A DNA stretch of 64,000 nt from Streptomyces sp. MMG1533 (GTDB taxonomy: Bacteria > Actinomycetota > Actinomycetes > Streptomycetales > Streptomycetaceae), in assembly GCF_001279775.1 (NCBI RefSeq), contig NZ_LGDG01000200.1:62001-126000 (forward strand), given 5' to 3'. The notes beneath the pieces are model-generated. The model made no database searches, was not told the DNA's origin, and was given only the letters and a program-made list of their open reading frames with translations. Shown here piece after piece: positions 18,508 through 27,235 of the stretch. Position numbers and translations under genes: made by a program. Numbering within the stretch: the first letter of the stretch is position 1; the number at the start of each line of letters is the position of its first letter.

Positions 18508-20037
18508 ATGGCACTTCGATCACGCTCACGCACAGCGAACGCAACCAGTGGCCCGGGACGCGGCCCCGCTTCCGACGGACGCACCCGTCATCGTCGGCGA
18601 CCCACCCGCGGTCGTGCCCGGCATGCCTCAGCGGACGAACTCCGGCGACGGGCGGAGGCGTTGTTCGCCGAACGCGCAGGGGAGTGGCGGGAGTCGGGGA
18701 AGGGGCCACCGGGCGGGGGAGGGCAGGTCGCGGAGAGCGGCGACGGGAGCGCGGGTGCGGGGCCCGACACACTGGGCGTCGACGTGGCCGTGCCTGCGGG
18801 CCGGGCGGGGCATGAGCGTCGTGAGGCTTTGCACGCCGACATGACCGTGGGAGTCGAGGATGCGCCTGATCACGTGACCTCGGAAGCGGCCCCGGAGGCG
18901 GAGGACGCGGGTGGCGGCTTGACCGTTGGGTGGGCTGGGTCGGATGGGTCGGTCGGGTCGGTTGGGCGAGGTGGGTCGGTCGGGTCGGCTGGGCGAGGGG
19001 GGCCGGTCGAGTCGGTCGGGTCGGCTGCATCCGGTGGGTCGGATGGGTCGACTGGGTCGGCTCGACGAGGTGGGTCGGTCGGGTCGGCCGGGCGAGGGAG
19101 GTCGGTCGGGTCGGCTGCATCCGGGGGGAAGGTTGGGTCGGTCGGGTCGGTCGGGTCGGCTGCATCCCATGGGCTGGTCGAGTCTCTTGGGGCAGACGGG
19201 ATCGGCGAGCCTGGCTTCCGAGGCGGTGAGGCGGCTCTTGGCGTCGGCGAGACCGGCCTTGAAGGCGGTCCCGGCTCAGTGGGTCGGGGGCGGGTGTGGG
19301 CCGGGCTTGCTCTGCGGGAGCGGATGCCGGTGTGGGTGCAGACGAGGTGTGGTCTGGAACGGCGAAGCGTCCTCGCGCTCTCCGTGTTGCTCGTGGTGGC
19401 CGCCGTTTTCGCCGCGCAGCACTTCTGGGCGGGCCGGACCGAGGCCGTCCGAGCGCCCGAGGTGGTGCGCGCGGCCACTCCGTACGAGGAGGGGCGGCAG
19501 AGCGGCGAGCAGACGGAGCCGTCGACTGCCTCGGCCGGTGCGCCGAACGCCGTGGGGACGGCCGGGGTCGAGATCGTCGTGGACGTCGGCGGCAAGGTTC
19601 GTGAGCCGGGTATCCATCGCCTTCCGGCCGGTTCGCGGGTCGCCGACGCGTTGCGGGCGGCCGGTGGGGCGCGTCCAGGTACTGACCTCGACGGTCTCAA
19701 TCGGGCCCGGTTCCTCGTGGACGGAGAGCAGGTGATCGTCGGCGGTCCTGTTGCCGCCCCGATGCCTGGTGCGGGCGGTGCGGGCGGTGCGGGCGGTGCG
19801 GGCGTGGGCGGCCCGGCCGGCTCGGTGGCCGGAGCGGCACCGGCTGCCCCTGTCTCCCTCAACACGGCCACCGTGGACCAGCTCGACACGCTGCCGGGCG
19901 TCGGCCCGGTGCTGGCGCAGCACATCGTCGACTACCGCACCCAACACGGCGGCTTCCGCTCGGTGGACGAGCTGCGTGAGGTCAATGGCATCGGCGACCG
20001 CCGCTTCGCCGACCTGCGGAATCTCGTACGGCCATGA
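18508..20037 (+). CDS. ComEA-family DNA-binding protein with long low-complexity linker
   Basis: The protein has 509 residues. The first 80 residues are basic and hydrophilic. Residues about 138-225 are an unusual Gly/Ser/Val/Arg repeat stretch. One membrane helix lies at about 289-308 (LALSVLLVVAAVFAAQHFW), then an SLBB domain (about 352-412) and a C-terminal helix-hairpin-helix domain (LNTATVDQLDTLPGVGPVLA, about 450-509). In competent bacteria ComEA binds incoming DNA outside the membrane. Streptomyces is not known to be naturally competent, so the role may differ. The stop overlaps comEC by four bases. Confidence 0.88.
   Translation: MALRSRSRTANATSGPGRGPASDGRTRHRRRPTRGRARHASADELRRRAEALFAERAGEWRESGKGPPGGGGQVAESGDGSAGAGPDTLGVDVAVPAGRAGHERREALHADMTVGVEDAPDHVTSEAAPEAEDAGGGLTVGWAGSDGSVGSVGRGGSVGSAGRGGPVESVGSAASGGSDGSTGSARRGGSVGSAGRGRSVGSAASGGKVGSVGSVGSAASHGLVESLGADGIGEPGFRGGEAALGVGETGLEGGPGSVGRGRVWAGLALRERMPVWVQTRCGLERRSVLALSVLLVVAAVFAAQHFWAGRTEAVRAPEVVRAATPYEEGRQSGEQTEPSTASAGAPNAVGTAGVEIVVDVGGKVREPGIHRLPAGSRVADALRAAGGARPGTDLDGLNRARFLVDGEQVIVGGPVAAPMPGAGGAGGAGGAGVGGPAGSVAGAAPAAPVSLNTATVDQLDTLPGVGPVLAQHIVDYRTQHGGFRSVDELREVNGIGDRRFADLRNLVRP
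18920..19175 (+). repeat. GGGTCGG-type short tandem repeats inside comEA
   Basis: About 250 bases consist of imperfect units built from GTCGG and GGTCGGTCGG, with two or three longer copies containing GTCGGGTCGGCTGCATCC. All frames stay open through it because of the composition. On the coding frame it gives a Gly/Ser-rich linker; the opposite strand would read Pro/Thr-rich. Such tracts are prone to slippage. Confidence 0.8.
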
Positions 20038-22805
20038 GGCACACCCCCGGCGGGCCGACGGAGCACGACCTCCCCGGATCCGGACCCGGCTCCGGCTCCG
20101 GTTCCGGTTCCGGCTCCGAACCCGGCTCCGGACCCTGCTCCGAACCCGCCTCCGGCATCCGCCTCGGCCCTGGCGTTGGCATCGGCCCCGGCCCAACCGG
20201 CGGCCCCGGCCCCGGCCCCACCGTTCACGCGGCCTCCGGGAAACGGCTGGGAGACGCACACCCCCGCCAGGAAGGGCCGGCGGATCTACGTCTCGTACCA
20301 CCCGCGCTCGCGGCCTGGGCGACGGCCGCGCTGACGCTGGACGCCCCACCGCAGTGGGTCACCGGCCTGGCGGCCGGGTGTCTGGCCGTGGCAGGTGTAC
20401 TCCTCATGACCTTGCGGGCGCACGTCCGGCCCGCGCGCGTCACCTGGCCGCGGGCCTCCGCCGCCGCCGTGCTGCTGTGTGTCGGGGCGGCCGCCGTGTC
20501 AGCCGGGCTTCACGGGGCCGATCTGCGGCGGGGGCCGGTGCCCGAGTTGGCACGGGAGTACGCGACCGTGACAGCCGAGGTCGAGGTGACCTCCGATCCC
20601 CGGCTCACCCGGCCCCGGATCAGGGGGAACCACGCGGCGCCGGTCTCCGTGCTGATCAACGCCGAGGTACGGCGTGTGGAGGCGGTGCGCAGGGCGGCGG
20701 TGGCGACGCGTACGCCGGTGCTGATGATCGTCGATGCGGGGTCGGGGGCCGGCCGACCTGTGGTCGGGGCGTCGGGAACGCGGGCCGCCGGGCCGCCGGC
20801 CGAAGGCACGCCGGCCGGATCGCGGCCCGACGGCCGGGAGGCGCAGGCTTCTCCGGACGGGCCGGGCCGGTCGCCCTGGCTCGGGCTGTTGCCGTCCACA
20901 CGGCTGCGTGTGACCGCGCGACTGGCGCCCGCCGCGGTGGGCGGCGACCGGGTCGCTGCCGTGCTGCGGGTGCGGGATCGGGCGGCGCCGGAGGTGGTGG
21001 GGGAGCCGTCGGCGGCGCAACGATTCGCGGGCCGACTGCGCGCGGGGCTGCGGGAGGCCACGGACGGGCTGTCGGCGGACGCACGGGCGCTGCTGCCGGG
21101 GCTGGTCGTCGGGGACACCGCACGGATCACCCCGGAACTGGACGAGGCCTTCAGGGAGACCGACCTCGCGCACACCCTGGCCGTCTCAGGGAGCAACCTC
21201 ACGATCATCCTCGCCCTGCTCGTCGGCCCGCCCGGTCTGGCCCAGCTCGCCGAGCGCCGCGGACTGGCGCCGCGCCTGGGCATCTCGCTGCGGACGACCG
21301 CGCTGCTCGGCGGGGTGCTCACCCTCGGGTTCGTCGTCGTGTGCCGGCCGGACCCGAGTGTGCTGCGGGCCGCGGCCTGCGGAGCCGTGGCGCTGCTCGC
21401 GCTCGCGACCGGACGCCGGAGGTCGTTGATCCCGGCGCTGGCCACGGCCGTCCTGCTGCTGGTGCTGTACGACCCTTGGCTGGCCAGGAGTTACGGCTTC
21501 CTGCTCTCCGTCCTGGCCACCGGCGCCCTGCTCACGCTGGCGCCCCGCTGGAGCCTCGCCCTGCGACGACGCCGGGTTCCGCCGAGACTCGCCGAGGCGC
21601 TGGCGGCCGCGGCTGCCGCGCAGGCCCTGTGCGCGCCGGTCGTCGCCGTGCTGTCGGCGCGGGTGAGTCTGGTGGCGGTGCCGTGCAACCTGCTGGTGGA
21701 GTTCGCCGTCGCGCCGGCCACGGTGCTGGGTTTCGCGGCGTTGGCGACGGCGCCCGTGGTGATGCCGGCGGCCAAGGGGCTGGCCTGGTGCGCGAGTTGG
21801 CCTGCGGAGTGGATCGCGGAGATCGCCCGGACCGGGGCCTCACTGCCCGGCGGGGGAGTGGACTGGCCGGACAGCTGGGCCGGGGCGGTGCTGCTGCTCC
21901 TCGTCACCGTGGTCGTTCTGCTGGTGGGCCGTCGGCTGTTGGCGCATCCCTGGTTGTGTGCGGCCTGCGGGCTGCTGGCTCTGCTGGCGGTCGTGCAGCC
22001 GCCGCCGCTGACCAGGGTGATCACGGGCTGGCCGCCGCCGGGTTGGCGGCTGGCGATGTGCGACGTGGGACAGGGCGACGCGACGGTACTCGCGGCGGGC
22101 GACGGCACGGGTGTGGTCGTGGACGCCGGACCCGACCCGACGCTCGTCGACCACTGCCTGCGCACACTCGGCATCACCAGGATCCCGCTGGTCGTACTGA
22201 CCCACTTCCACGCCGACCATGTGGCGGGGCTGCCCGGAGTGCTGCGCGGACGATCGGTCGGGGCGATCGAGACGACGGGCTACGAGGAGCCCGTGGACCA
22301 GGCCGAGTTCGTACGGCGGGAGGCGGCGGCGCGACGCATTCCCGTGACCCGTGGCGTGGCCGGAGAGCAGCGCCGCACCGGGGCGCTGGCCTGGGAGGTG
22401 CTGTGGCCGCCGCCGAGCCCGGCACCGGAACCGGAGGGACCGAACGACGCGAGTGTCGCGTTGCTCGTCAGGACGGCCGGGCTGCGGTTCCTGCTCCTCG
22501 GCGATCTCGAACCTGCGGCGCAGCAGGCGCTGTTGCGGTCACCGTCCGGTGCACGGCTGGGCGGGGTGGATGTGCTGAAGGTCGCCCACCACGGCTCGGC
22601 CTACCAGGACCCGGAGCTGATACGCCGGGCGGCCCCGCGGCTGGCGCTCATTTCCTGCGGTGCCGACAACCCGTACGGGCACCCGGCTGCGAGTACGGTC
22701 GCGGCGCTTCGCGCCAGGGGCGCGATGGTGCTGCGGACCGACCAGGACGGGGCGCTCGCGGTCGCGGGTACGGGCGGCGGTGAGCTTCGAGTGGGGCGAG
22801 ACTGA
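20034..22805 (+). CDS. ComEC/Rec2-family membrane DNA channel with metallo-beta-lactamase domain
   Basis: The 923-residue protein begins with about 60 residues of Gly/Ser/Pro repeats (GSGSGSGS type), then many membrane helices (about residues 80-650) containing the ComEC core (LAHTLAVSGSNLTIILALLVG region). The metallo-beta-lactamase domain starts near residue 680 with LTHFHADHVAGLPG (about 720) and VAHHGS. In competent species ComEC passes single-stranded DNA through the membrane. It is coupled to comEA by an ATGA overlap. The metal-binding residues look intact, so the protein is not obviously decayed. Confidence 0.92.
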   Translation: MRHTPGGPTEHDLPGSGPGSGSGSGSGSEPGSGPCSEPASGIRLGPGVGIGPGPTGGPGPGPTVHAASGKRLGDAHPRQEGPADLRLVPPALAAWATAALTLDAPPQWVTGLAAGCLAVAGVLLMTLRAHVRPARVTWPRASAAAVLLCVGAAAVSAGLHGADLRRGPVPELAREYATVTAEVEVTSDPRLTRPRIRGNHAAPVSVLINAEVRRVEAVRRAAVATRTPVLMIVDAGSGAGRPVVGASGTRAAGPPAEGTPAGSRPDGREAQASPDGPGRSPWLGLLPSTRLRVTARLAPAAVGGDRVAAVLRVRDRAAPEVVGEPSAAQRFAGRLRAGLREATDGLSADARALLPGLVVGDTARITPELDEAFRETDLAHTLAVSGSNLTIILALLVGPPGLAQLAERRGLAPRLGISLRTTALLGGVLTLGFVVVCRPDPSVLRAAACGAVALLALATGRRRSLIPALATAVLLLVLYDPWLARSYGFLLSVLATGALLTLAPRWSLALRRRRVPPRLAEALAAAAAAQALCAPVVAVLSARVSLVAVPCNLLVEFAVAPATVLGFAALATAPVVMPAAKGLAWCASWPAEWIAEIARTGASLPGGGVDWPDSWAGAVLLLLVTVVVLLVGRRLLAHPWLCAACGLLALLAVVQPPPLTRVITGWPPPGWRLAMCDVGQGDATVLAAGDGTGVVVDAGPDPTLVDHCLRTLGITRIPLVVLTHFHADHVAGLPGVLRGRSVGAIETTGYEEPVDQAEFVRREAAARRIPVTRGVAGEQRRTGALAWEVLWPPPSPAPEPEGPNDASVALLVRTAGLRFLLLGDLEPAAQQALLRSPSGARLGGVDVLKVAHHGSAYQDPELIRRAAPRLALISCGADNPYGHPAASTVAALRARGAMVLRTDQDGALAVAGTGGGELRVGRD

Positions 22806-22809
22806 GGCC

Positions 22810-23655
22810 ATGAACTCCGCACAGGTCGATGCCTATCTCCGCCGTCTGGGAGCCGAGCCGTCGGGGTGGCCCACAGGCGCCCACGGGGCCCCGAGCGCCA
22901 CCGTCGAGGTCCTGCGCGATCTGCATCTGCGTCATCTGCAGCGCGTGCCCTTCGAGAACCTGTCGATCCACCTCGGGGAGGAGATCGTGCTGGAGGAGAA
23001 GCGGCTGCTGGACAAGGTGGTGGGCGCGCGGAGGGGAGGGTTCTGCTACGAACTCAACGGCGCGTTCGGGGCGTTGCTCACCGCGCTCGGATTCGACGTC
23101 ACGTTGCTCGCGGGGCGGGTGTACGGGGAGGAGGGGCGGCTGGGGATTCCGTACGACCATCTCGCGCTGCGGGTGCGGACGGTGGATGGGGGTGAGTGGC
23201 TGGCCGACGTCGGGTTCGGGGCGCACAGTCACTATCCGCTGGCGTTCGGGGCGCGGGAGGAGCAGGAGGATCCCGGCGGCACGTTCCGGATCGTCGAGGC
23301 GGGTCCGGACGCGGCCGGTGTGCGGGCGGCGGACCTGGACGTCGTCGTGAACGGCAGACCTCAGTACCGCCTGGACCCGCGACCGCGGGTGCTCGGTGAC
23401 TTCGTGGCCGGGGCCTGGTGGCACCGCACCTCGCCGGTCTCGCACTTCACGCAGTCGCTGGTCTGCTCGCGGGTGACGGAGGACGGAGGGAGGATCACGC
23501 TCAGCGGCCGCACCTTCAAGACGACGGTTGCTGACGGGACGCGGGAGGAACGCGAGCTGGACTCGGCAGAAGAGGTGTTGGCGGTGTACCGGGAGCGGTT
23601 CGGGATCGAGCTCGACGATGTGCCGACTGTGCGAGACCCCGACTCGCATGGCTGA
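22810..23655 (+). CDS. nat: arylamine N-acetyltransferase
   Basis: The 281-residue protein has the NAT catalytic triad in order: Cys79 in RRGGFCYELN, His117 in YDHLALRV and Asp133 in WLADVGFG. The family transfers acetyl (sometimes other acyl) groups from CoA to arylamines or hydrazines; in actinomycetes relatives also act in amide synthesis such as ansamycin closure. No such cluster is nearby, so a detoxification or general role is more likely. The ATG sits four bases after comEC, preceded by GGCGAGACTGAGG. Confidence 0.95.
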   Translation: MNSAQVDAYLRRLGAEPSGWPTGAHGAPSATVEVLRDLHLRHLQRVPFENLSIHLGEEIVLEEKRLLDKVVGARRGGFCYELNGAFGALLTALGFDVTLLAGRVYGEEGRLGIPYDHLALRVRTVDGGEWLADVGFGAHSHYPLAFGAREEQEDPGGTFRIVEAGPDAAGVRAADLDVVVNGRPQYRLDPRPRVLGDFVAGAWWHRTSPVSHFTQSLVCSRVTEDGGRITLSGRTFKTTVADGTREERELDSAEEVLAVYRERFGIELDDVPTVRDPDSHG

Positions 23656-23810
23656 TTCGGACCACACGAGGCCTCTCGGGGCCACGCGTCCTTAGATCCG
23701 GCACATGTGCTGGTTTCCCATGATCTGGCCCTCTGTTGCCTCGAAAGCCCCATCAGTGGTCGAATGCGTCTTCGACAACAGCAATGTCGAGGCGTGCAGG
23801 GGTGTCGAAG

Positions 23811-24692
23811 ATGATCGGTCGCTGGCTGGGAAGTCGAACGAACCGGACGCAGCGGACGAGTCCCCTGGCGGCGTTGCGGACCCCGCCGAGCGCCGGGGTG
23901 CTCAGCTGCCGAGTGCTCGACCCGGTCAACGAGCCGGTGACCCATGCCGAGTTCGCGGTCACCGACACCACGGGCCGCAAGGTGGTCGGCGGAGGTATGG
24001 ATCCCTTCGGGTCGTTCGTGACGACGGTGCCGGCGGGGGAGTACCGGCTCGCGGTCTCGGCCGAGGGATACACGCCGTACCGGGCGACCGCGGTGGTCGG
24101 GGAGAACGCGCTCGCCTCGCTCGGCGATGTGACCCTCCAGGTGGCCCGGCCGCCCGAGCTGCCGTCGCCCGGGGACTGGGAGATCGAGCCGACGCACTCC
24201 TCGATCGCCTTCACCGCGCGGCACATCGGGCTGGCCCGGATCCACGGGCGGTTCAACTCCTTCGCGGGGGTGATACGCATAGCCGACCAGGTGGATCATT
24301 CGGCGATGCACGTGGTGATCGACGCGGCGTCCATCGACACGAACGTCAGGATGCGCGACGACCATCTGCGGTCGGAGGACTTCCTTGACGTGCAGCGCTT
24401 CCCGGTGCTGGAGTTCTACAGCGATCGGTTCGTGCACAAGGGCGGCAACCGGTGGGCGATCACGGGCGCGCTGTCGCTGCACGGGGTGACGCGTACGGTC
24501 ACCCTCGACACGGAGTACCTCGGACTCGGCAACGGCATGGAGGGCGAGGTGCGGGCGGCCTGCCGGGCCACGACCGAGCTGCGCCGGGACGACTTCACGG
24601 TGAGCTGGCAGACGATGCTGGCGCGGGGGATCGCCGTGGTCGGGCCCAGCATCCGGGTCGACCTCGACGTGCAGGCCGTGCGCAAGGGCTGA
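23811..24692 (+). CDS. YceI-like protein with N-terminal carboxypeptidase-regulatory-like domain
   Basis: The protein has 293 residues. Residues about 35-110 look like a small beta-sandwich (VLDPVNEPVTHAEFAVTD ... GEYRLAVSAEGYTPY). Residues about 120-293 are a YceI domain (WEIEPTHSSIAFTARHIGLA ... GALSLHGVTRTVTL), a lipocalin-like barrel that binds isoprenoids or other lipids. YceI proteins are usually secreted, but no signal peptide is visible here. Start choice is uncertain: ATG 23784 or 23736 would extend the N-terminus, and none has a strong ribosome site. Confidence 0.85.
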   Translation: MIGRWLGSRTNRTQRTSPLAALRTPPSAGVLSCRVLDPVNEPVTHAEFAVTDTTGRKVVGGGMDPFGSFVTTVPAGEYRLAVSAEGYTPYRATAVVGENALASLGDVTLQVARPPELPSPGDWEIEPTHSSIAFTARHIGLARIHGRFNSFAGVIRIADQVDHSAMHVVIDAASIDTNVRMRDDHLRSEDFLDVQRFPVLEFYSDRFVHKGGNRWAITGALSLHGVTRTVTLDTEYLGLGNGMEGEVRAACRATTELRRDDFTVSWQTMLARGIAVVGPSIRVDLDVQAVRKG

Positions 24693-24728
24693 GCCGATGG
24701 CCCGGGTGGGGTACCGGACAATGTCTTC

Positions 24729-24974
24729 GTGAGTGATGTGAGACATGTGCTGGTGCTGCCCGACCGTGATGCCGCGGAAGAGGTGGTGCAGGCGCTCGGG
24801 GACCGGTTCGGGGTCGACGAGGAACCGCGGCTGGTACGCGACGCGCTGGCCGGTGAGGACGATGCCGAGGACGCGCAGTGGCTCGTCGTGCTGCGGGACG
24901 AGGCGGAGCGGCTGGATCCCCGGGAGCTGGACGAGTTCGCCGGAGAGTGGGACGGGTGGCGGGAGGAGCCGTAG
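24729..24974 (+). CDS. 81-residue acidic protein of unknown function
   Basis: A GTG start gives a small acidic protein (VLVLPDRDAAEEVVQALGDR ... EFAGEWDGWREEP). The order beta-alpha-beta in prediction by eye suggests a small compact fold, but no family or motif is recognised. It lies in the same direction between the YceI gene and holA. Codon bias supports coding. Confidence 0.72.
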   Translation: MSDVRHVLVLPDRDAAEEVVQALGDRFGVDEEPRLVRDALAGEDDAEDAQWLVVLRDEAERLDPRELDEFAGEWDGWREEP

Positions 24975-25050
24975 CTCCGCCGGCCACCGGTGAGGTCGTC
25001 CGAGCCGGGCCCGGCACTCGTTGTCAGTGGTGCATGCCATGCTTGGCGCA

Positions 25051-26040
25051 ATGCCCAGGAAGACTGCGAATGACGATCCTCTCGCCCCGGTGACTCTTGC
25101 CGTGGGCCAGGAGGACCTCCTGCTCGACCGTGCCGTGCAGGAGGTGGTGGCCGCCGCCCGGGCCGCCGACGCCGACACGGACGTACGTGACCTGACCTCG
25201 GATCAGTTGCAGCCCGGGACGCTCGCCGAGTTGACCAGTCCGTCGCTCTTCGCGGAGCGGAAGGTCGTCGTCGTGCGCAATGCGCAGGATCTGTCGGCGG
25301 ACACGGTCAAGGACGTGAAGGCATTTCTCGGGGCGCCGGCTGAGGAGATCACGCTCGTGCTGCTGCACGCGGGTGGCGCCAAGGGCAAGGGGCTGCTGGA
25401 CGCCGCGCGCAAGGTGGGGGCGCGGGAGGTGGCGTGCCCGAAGATGACGAAGCCGGCGGACCGGCTGGCGTTCGTGCGGGGTGAGTTCCGGGCGACCGGG
25501 CGGTCCGCGACGCCCGAGGCCTGTCAGGCGCTGGTCGACTCGATCGGGAGTGATCTGCGGGAGCTGGCGTCCGCCGTGTCCCAGCTCGTCGCCGACGTCG
25601 AGGGGACCATCGACGAGGCCGTCGTCGGGCGGTACTACACAGGGCGGGCCGAGGCGTCCAGCTTCACCGTCGCCGACCGGGCGGTGGAGGGGCGGGCCGC
25701 CGAGGCGCTGGAGGCTCTCAGGTGGTCGCTGGCGACGGGCGTCGCACCGGTGATGATCACCAGCGCGCTGGCGCAGGGCGTGCGGGCGATCGGCAAGCTG
25801 TCGTCGGCTCGGGGCGGCCGGCCGGCCGATCTCGCGCGGGAGCTCGGGATGCCGCCGTGGAAGATCGACCGGGTGCGGCAGCAGATGCGGGGGTGGACGC
25901 CGGACGGCGTGGCCTTCGCACTGCGGGCCGTGGCCGAGGCCGACGCCGGCGTGAAGGGCGGCGGGGACGATCCCGAGTACGCCCTGGAGAAGGCCGTGGT
26001 GGCGATCGCGCGAGCCGCGCGATCCAGGGGACGGGCGTGA
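25051..26040 (+). CDS. holA: DNA polymerase III delta subunit
   Basis: HolA is the clamp-loader subunit that opens the beta sliding clamp. The 329-residue product follows the family layout: an N-terminal AAA-like part (LAVGQEDLLLDRAVQEVV, SPSLFAERKVVVVRNAQDL), a lid region, and the C-terminal helical collar (ALEALRWSLATGVAPVMI, PWKIDRVRQQMRGWTP). The ATG at 25051 was chosen because conserved sequence begins after it; in-frame starts at 25021 and 25042 would add a few residues. Its position after comEC and before rpsT is conserved in actinobacteria. Confidence 0.93.
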   Translation: MPRKTANDDPLAPVTLAVGQEDLLLDRAVQEVVAAARAADADTDVRDLTSDQLQPGTLAELTSPSLFAERKVVVVRNAQDLSADTVKDVKAFLGAPAEEITLVLLHAGGAKGKGLLDAARKVGAREVACPKMTKPADRLAFVRGEFRATGRSATPEACQALVDSIGSDLRELASAVSQLVADVEGTIDEAVVGRYYTGRAEASSFTVADRAVEGRAAEALEALRWSLATGVAPVMITSALAQGVRAIGKLSSARGGRPADLARELGMPPWKIDRVRQQMRGWTPDGVAFALRAVAEADAGVKGGGDDPEYALEKAVVAIARAARSRGRA

Positions 26041-26074
26041 TCCAGTAGCCCTTCCCTCCCAACGGAGGAGAATC

Positions 26075-26125
26075 GTGCGTATCAGCCATCGCCGGATCAG
26101 GAAAGGTGGCGATCGCCGTGGCTGA
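26075..26125 (+). CDS. possible 16-residue basic upstream peptide
   Basis: GTG at 26075 follows GGAGGAG at ideal spacing and opens a 16-codon frame rich in Arg (MRISHRRIRKGGDRRG). Its TGA overlaps the start region of the NTF2-like gene in another frame. It could be a translational coupler or an accident. Only the strong ribosome site supports it. Confidence 0.3.
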   Translation: MRISHRRIRKGGDRRG

Positions 26126-26516
26126 ACACCCGCACGCCATGCTCGTCCGCAAGGGCTACGAAGCGTTCCAGCGCGGAGACATGGACACTCTGCGCGGCCT
26201 GATGACCGGGGACTGCACGCACCATGTACCCGGCTCCCACCCGCTCTCGGGAGACTTCAAGGGAGTCGACGCAATCTTCGACGGGTACTACGGTCGGCTC
26301 TTCTCGGAGACGGGCGGGTCGTTCCGTGTCGACCTGCTCAACATATTCGTCGATGGCCGCGGGCACGCCGTCTCCGTGCACCGCTTCACCGCCGACCGGG
26401 GCGACAAGCACATCGAGGAGAACGGGGGCATCGTCTTCCGGATCGTCGGAGACAAGATCACCGACCTCGACGAGTGCGCGGAGGACATCGAGAAGGGCAA
26501 CGCGTTCTGGTCGTGA
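26118..26516 (+). CDS. NTF2-like / SnoaL-like protein
   Basis: The 132-residue protein fits the cone-shaped NTF2 fold: an N-terminal helix (LVRKGYEAFQRGDMDTLRGL), then a strand-rich half ending GGIVFRIVGDKITDLDECAED. Members are isomerases, hydrolases or simple ligand binders, and this one cannot be assigned. GTG 26118 was chosen because AGGAAAGG lies upstream at workable distance and the family usually begins around MAEHPH; GTG 26106 adds four residues. It is followed by a strong bidirectional hairpin. Confidence 0.82.
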   Translation: MAEHPHAMLVRKGYEAFQRGDMDTLRGLMTGDCTHHVPGSHPLSGDFKGVDAIFDGYYGRLFSETGGSFRVDLLNIFVDGRGHAVSVHRFTADRGDKHIEENGGIVFRIVGDKITDLDECAEDIEKGNAFWS

Positions 26517-26541
26517 CGGTCGGTGGGCCGCGCAGGCATGC

Positions 26542-26591
26542 CGAAGGCCCCGGCCCTCACCCTGGGGAAGGGCGAGGCGCCGGGGCCTTCG
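26542..26591. terminator. hairpin between the NTF2-like gene and rpsT
   Basis: CGAAGGCCCCGG (26542-26553) pairs perfectly with 26580-26591. The 26-base loop can pair further (CCCT/AGGG). It lies 26 bases past the stop of the plus-strand gene and 147 bases past the minus-strand rpsT stop, so it may serve both directions. Confidence 0.8.
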
Positions 26592-26737
26592 TTCAAGACG
26601 CTGGATCCGCGCCCGCGTGGCGAACGCAGGCCGCGCGCAGATCCGTGAGTGCCGGTCGGGAGCGGATGAGAGAGGGCCCGCTCTGGGTCCTTCCGGCGAG
26701 TCGGACCCCGAAGGATCCGGTCAGATCAAAGAAGGGT

Positions 26738-27004
26738 TCAGCCCTTGAGGGTCGCGACCTTCGACGCCAGCGCCGACTTCTTGTTGGCGGCCTGGTTCTT
26801 GTGGATGACGCCCTTGGAGACGGCCTTGTCGAGCTGGCGCGCGGCAGCGCGCTGGTACTCGGTGGCCTTCTCGACGTCACCCGCGGCAGCGGCCTCACGG
26901 GCCTTGCGGATCGCGGTCTTCAGGGAGGACTTGACGGCCTTGTTGCGCAGCCGGGCCTTCTCGTTGGTCTTGATCCGCTTGATCTGGGACTTGATGTTCG
27001 CCAC
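26738..27004 (-). CDS. rpsT: 30S ribosomal protein bS20
   Basis: The 88-residue basic protein begins [20 protein letters not shown] and shows the three-helix bS20 pattern with [19 protein letters not shown] at the end. bS20 binds 16S rRNA early in 30S assembly. It is divergent from lepA across 231 bases, an arrangement conserved in actinobacteria. The 5' leader contains a stem-loop (27071-27099) that could be involved in feedback control. Confidence 0.98.
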   Translation of the reverse strand: MANIKSQIKRIKTNEKARLRNKAVKSSLKTAIRKAREAAAAGDVEKATEYQRAAARQLDKAVSKGVIHKNQAANKKSALASKVATLKG

Positions 27005-27107
27005 GAATGAGCCTCTACAGGTTCAGGCACGGGGCCGCGCGGGTCCCGTACCGGTGATTTTCCAGAAGTCGTGTCTCGTGCTGAGAGGGCAGGAGACACA
27101 GCCACCC

Positions 27108-27137
27108 AGGCTACCAGTGGGCGACCGAGTGGCCCAA
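27108..27137 (-). promoter_or_regulatory. probable rpsT promoter
   Basis: Read on the minus strand, TTGGGC (27137-27132) and TAGCCT (27113-27108) are separated by 18 bases, close to the Streptomyces vegetative consensus. The RNA would have a leader of about 95 bases carrying a GTGTCTC/GAGACAC stem-loop. Confidence 0.5.
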
Positions 27138-27235
27138 ACCGGTCGCCGGTCCCCGCCCGTGGGACCATGGAGGCTACGTATCGATCCGACCCGAGACCGC
27201 AGACACTGCGGACGCCTCAAGAATCAGGACCCTGC

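Noticed and set aside
19751..22783. 1010-codon plus-strand frame overlapping comEA and comEC
   Set aside because: It is an out-of-frame reading, rich in Arg/Ala/Gly. ComEC motifs are in the other frame.
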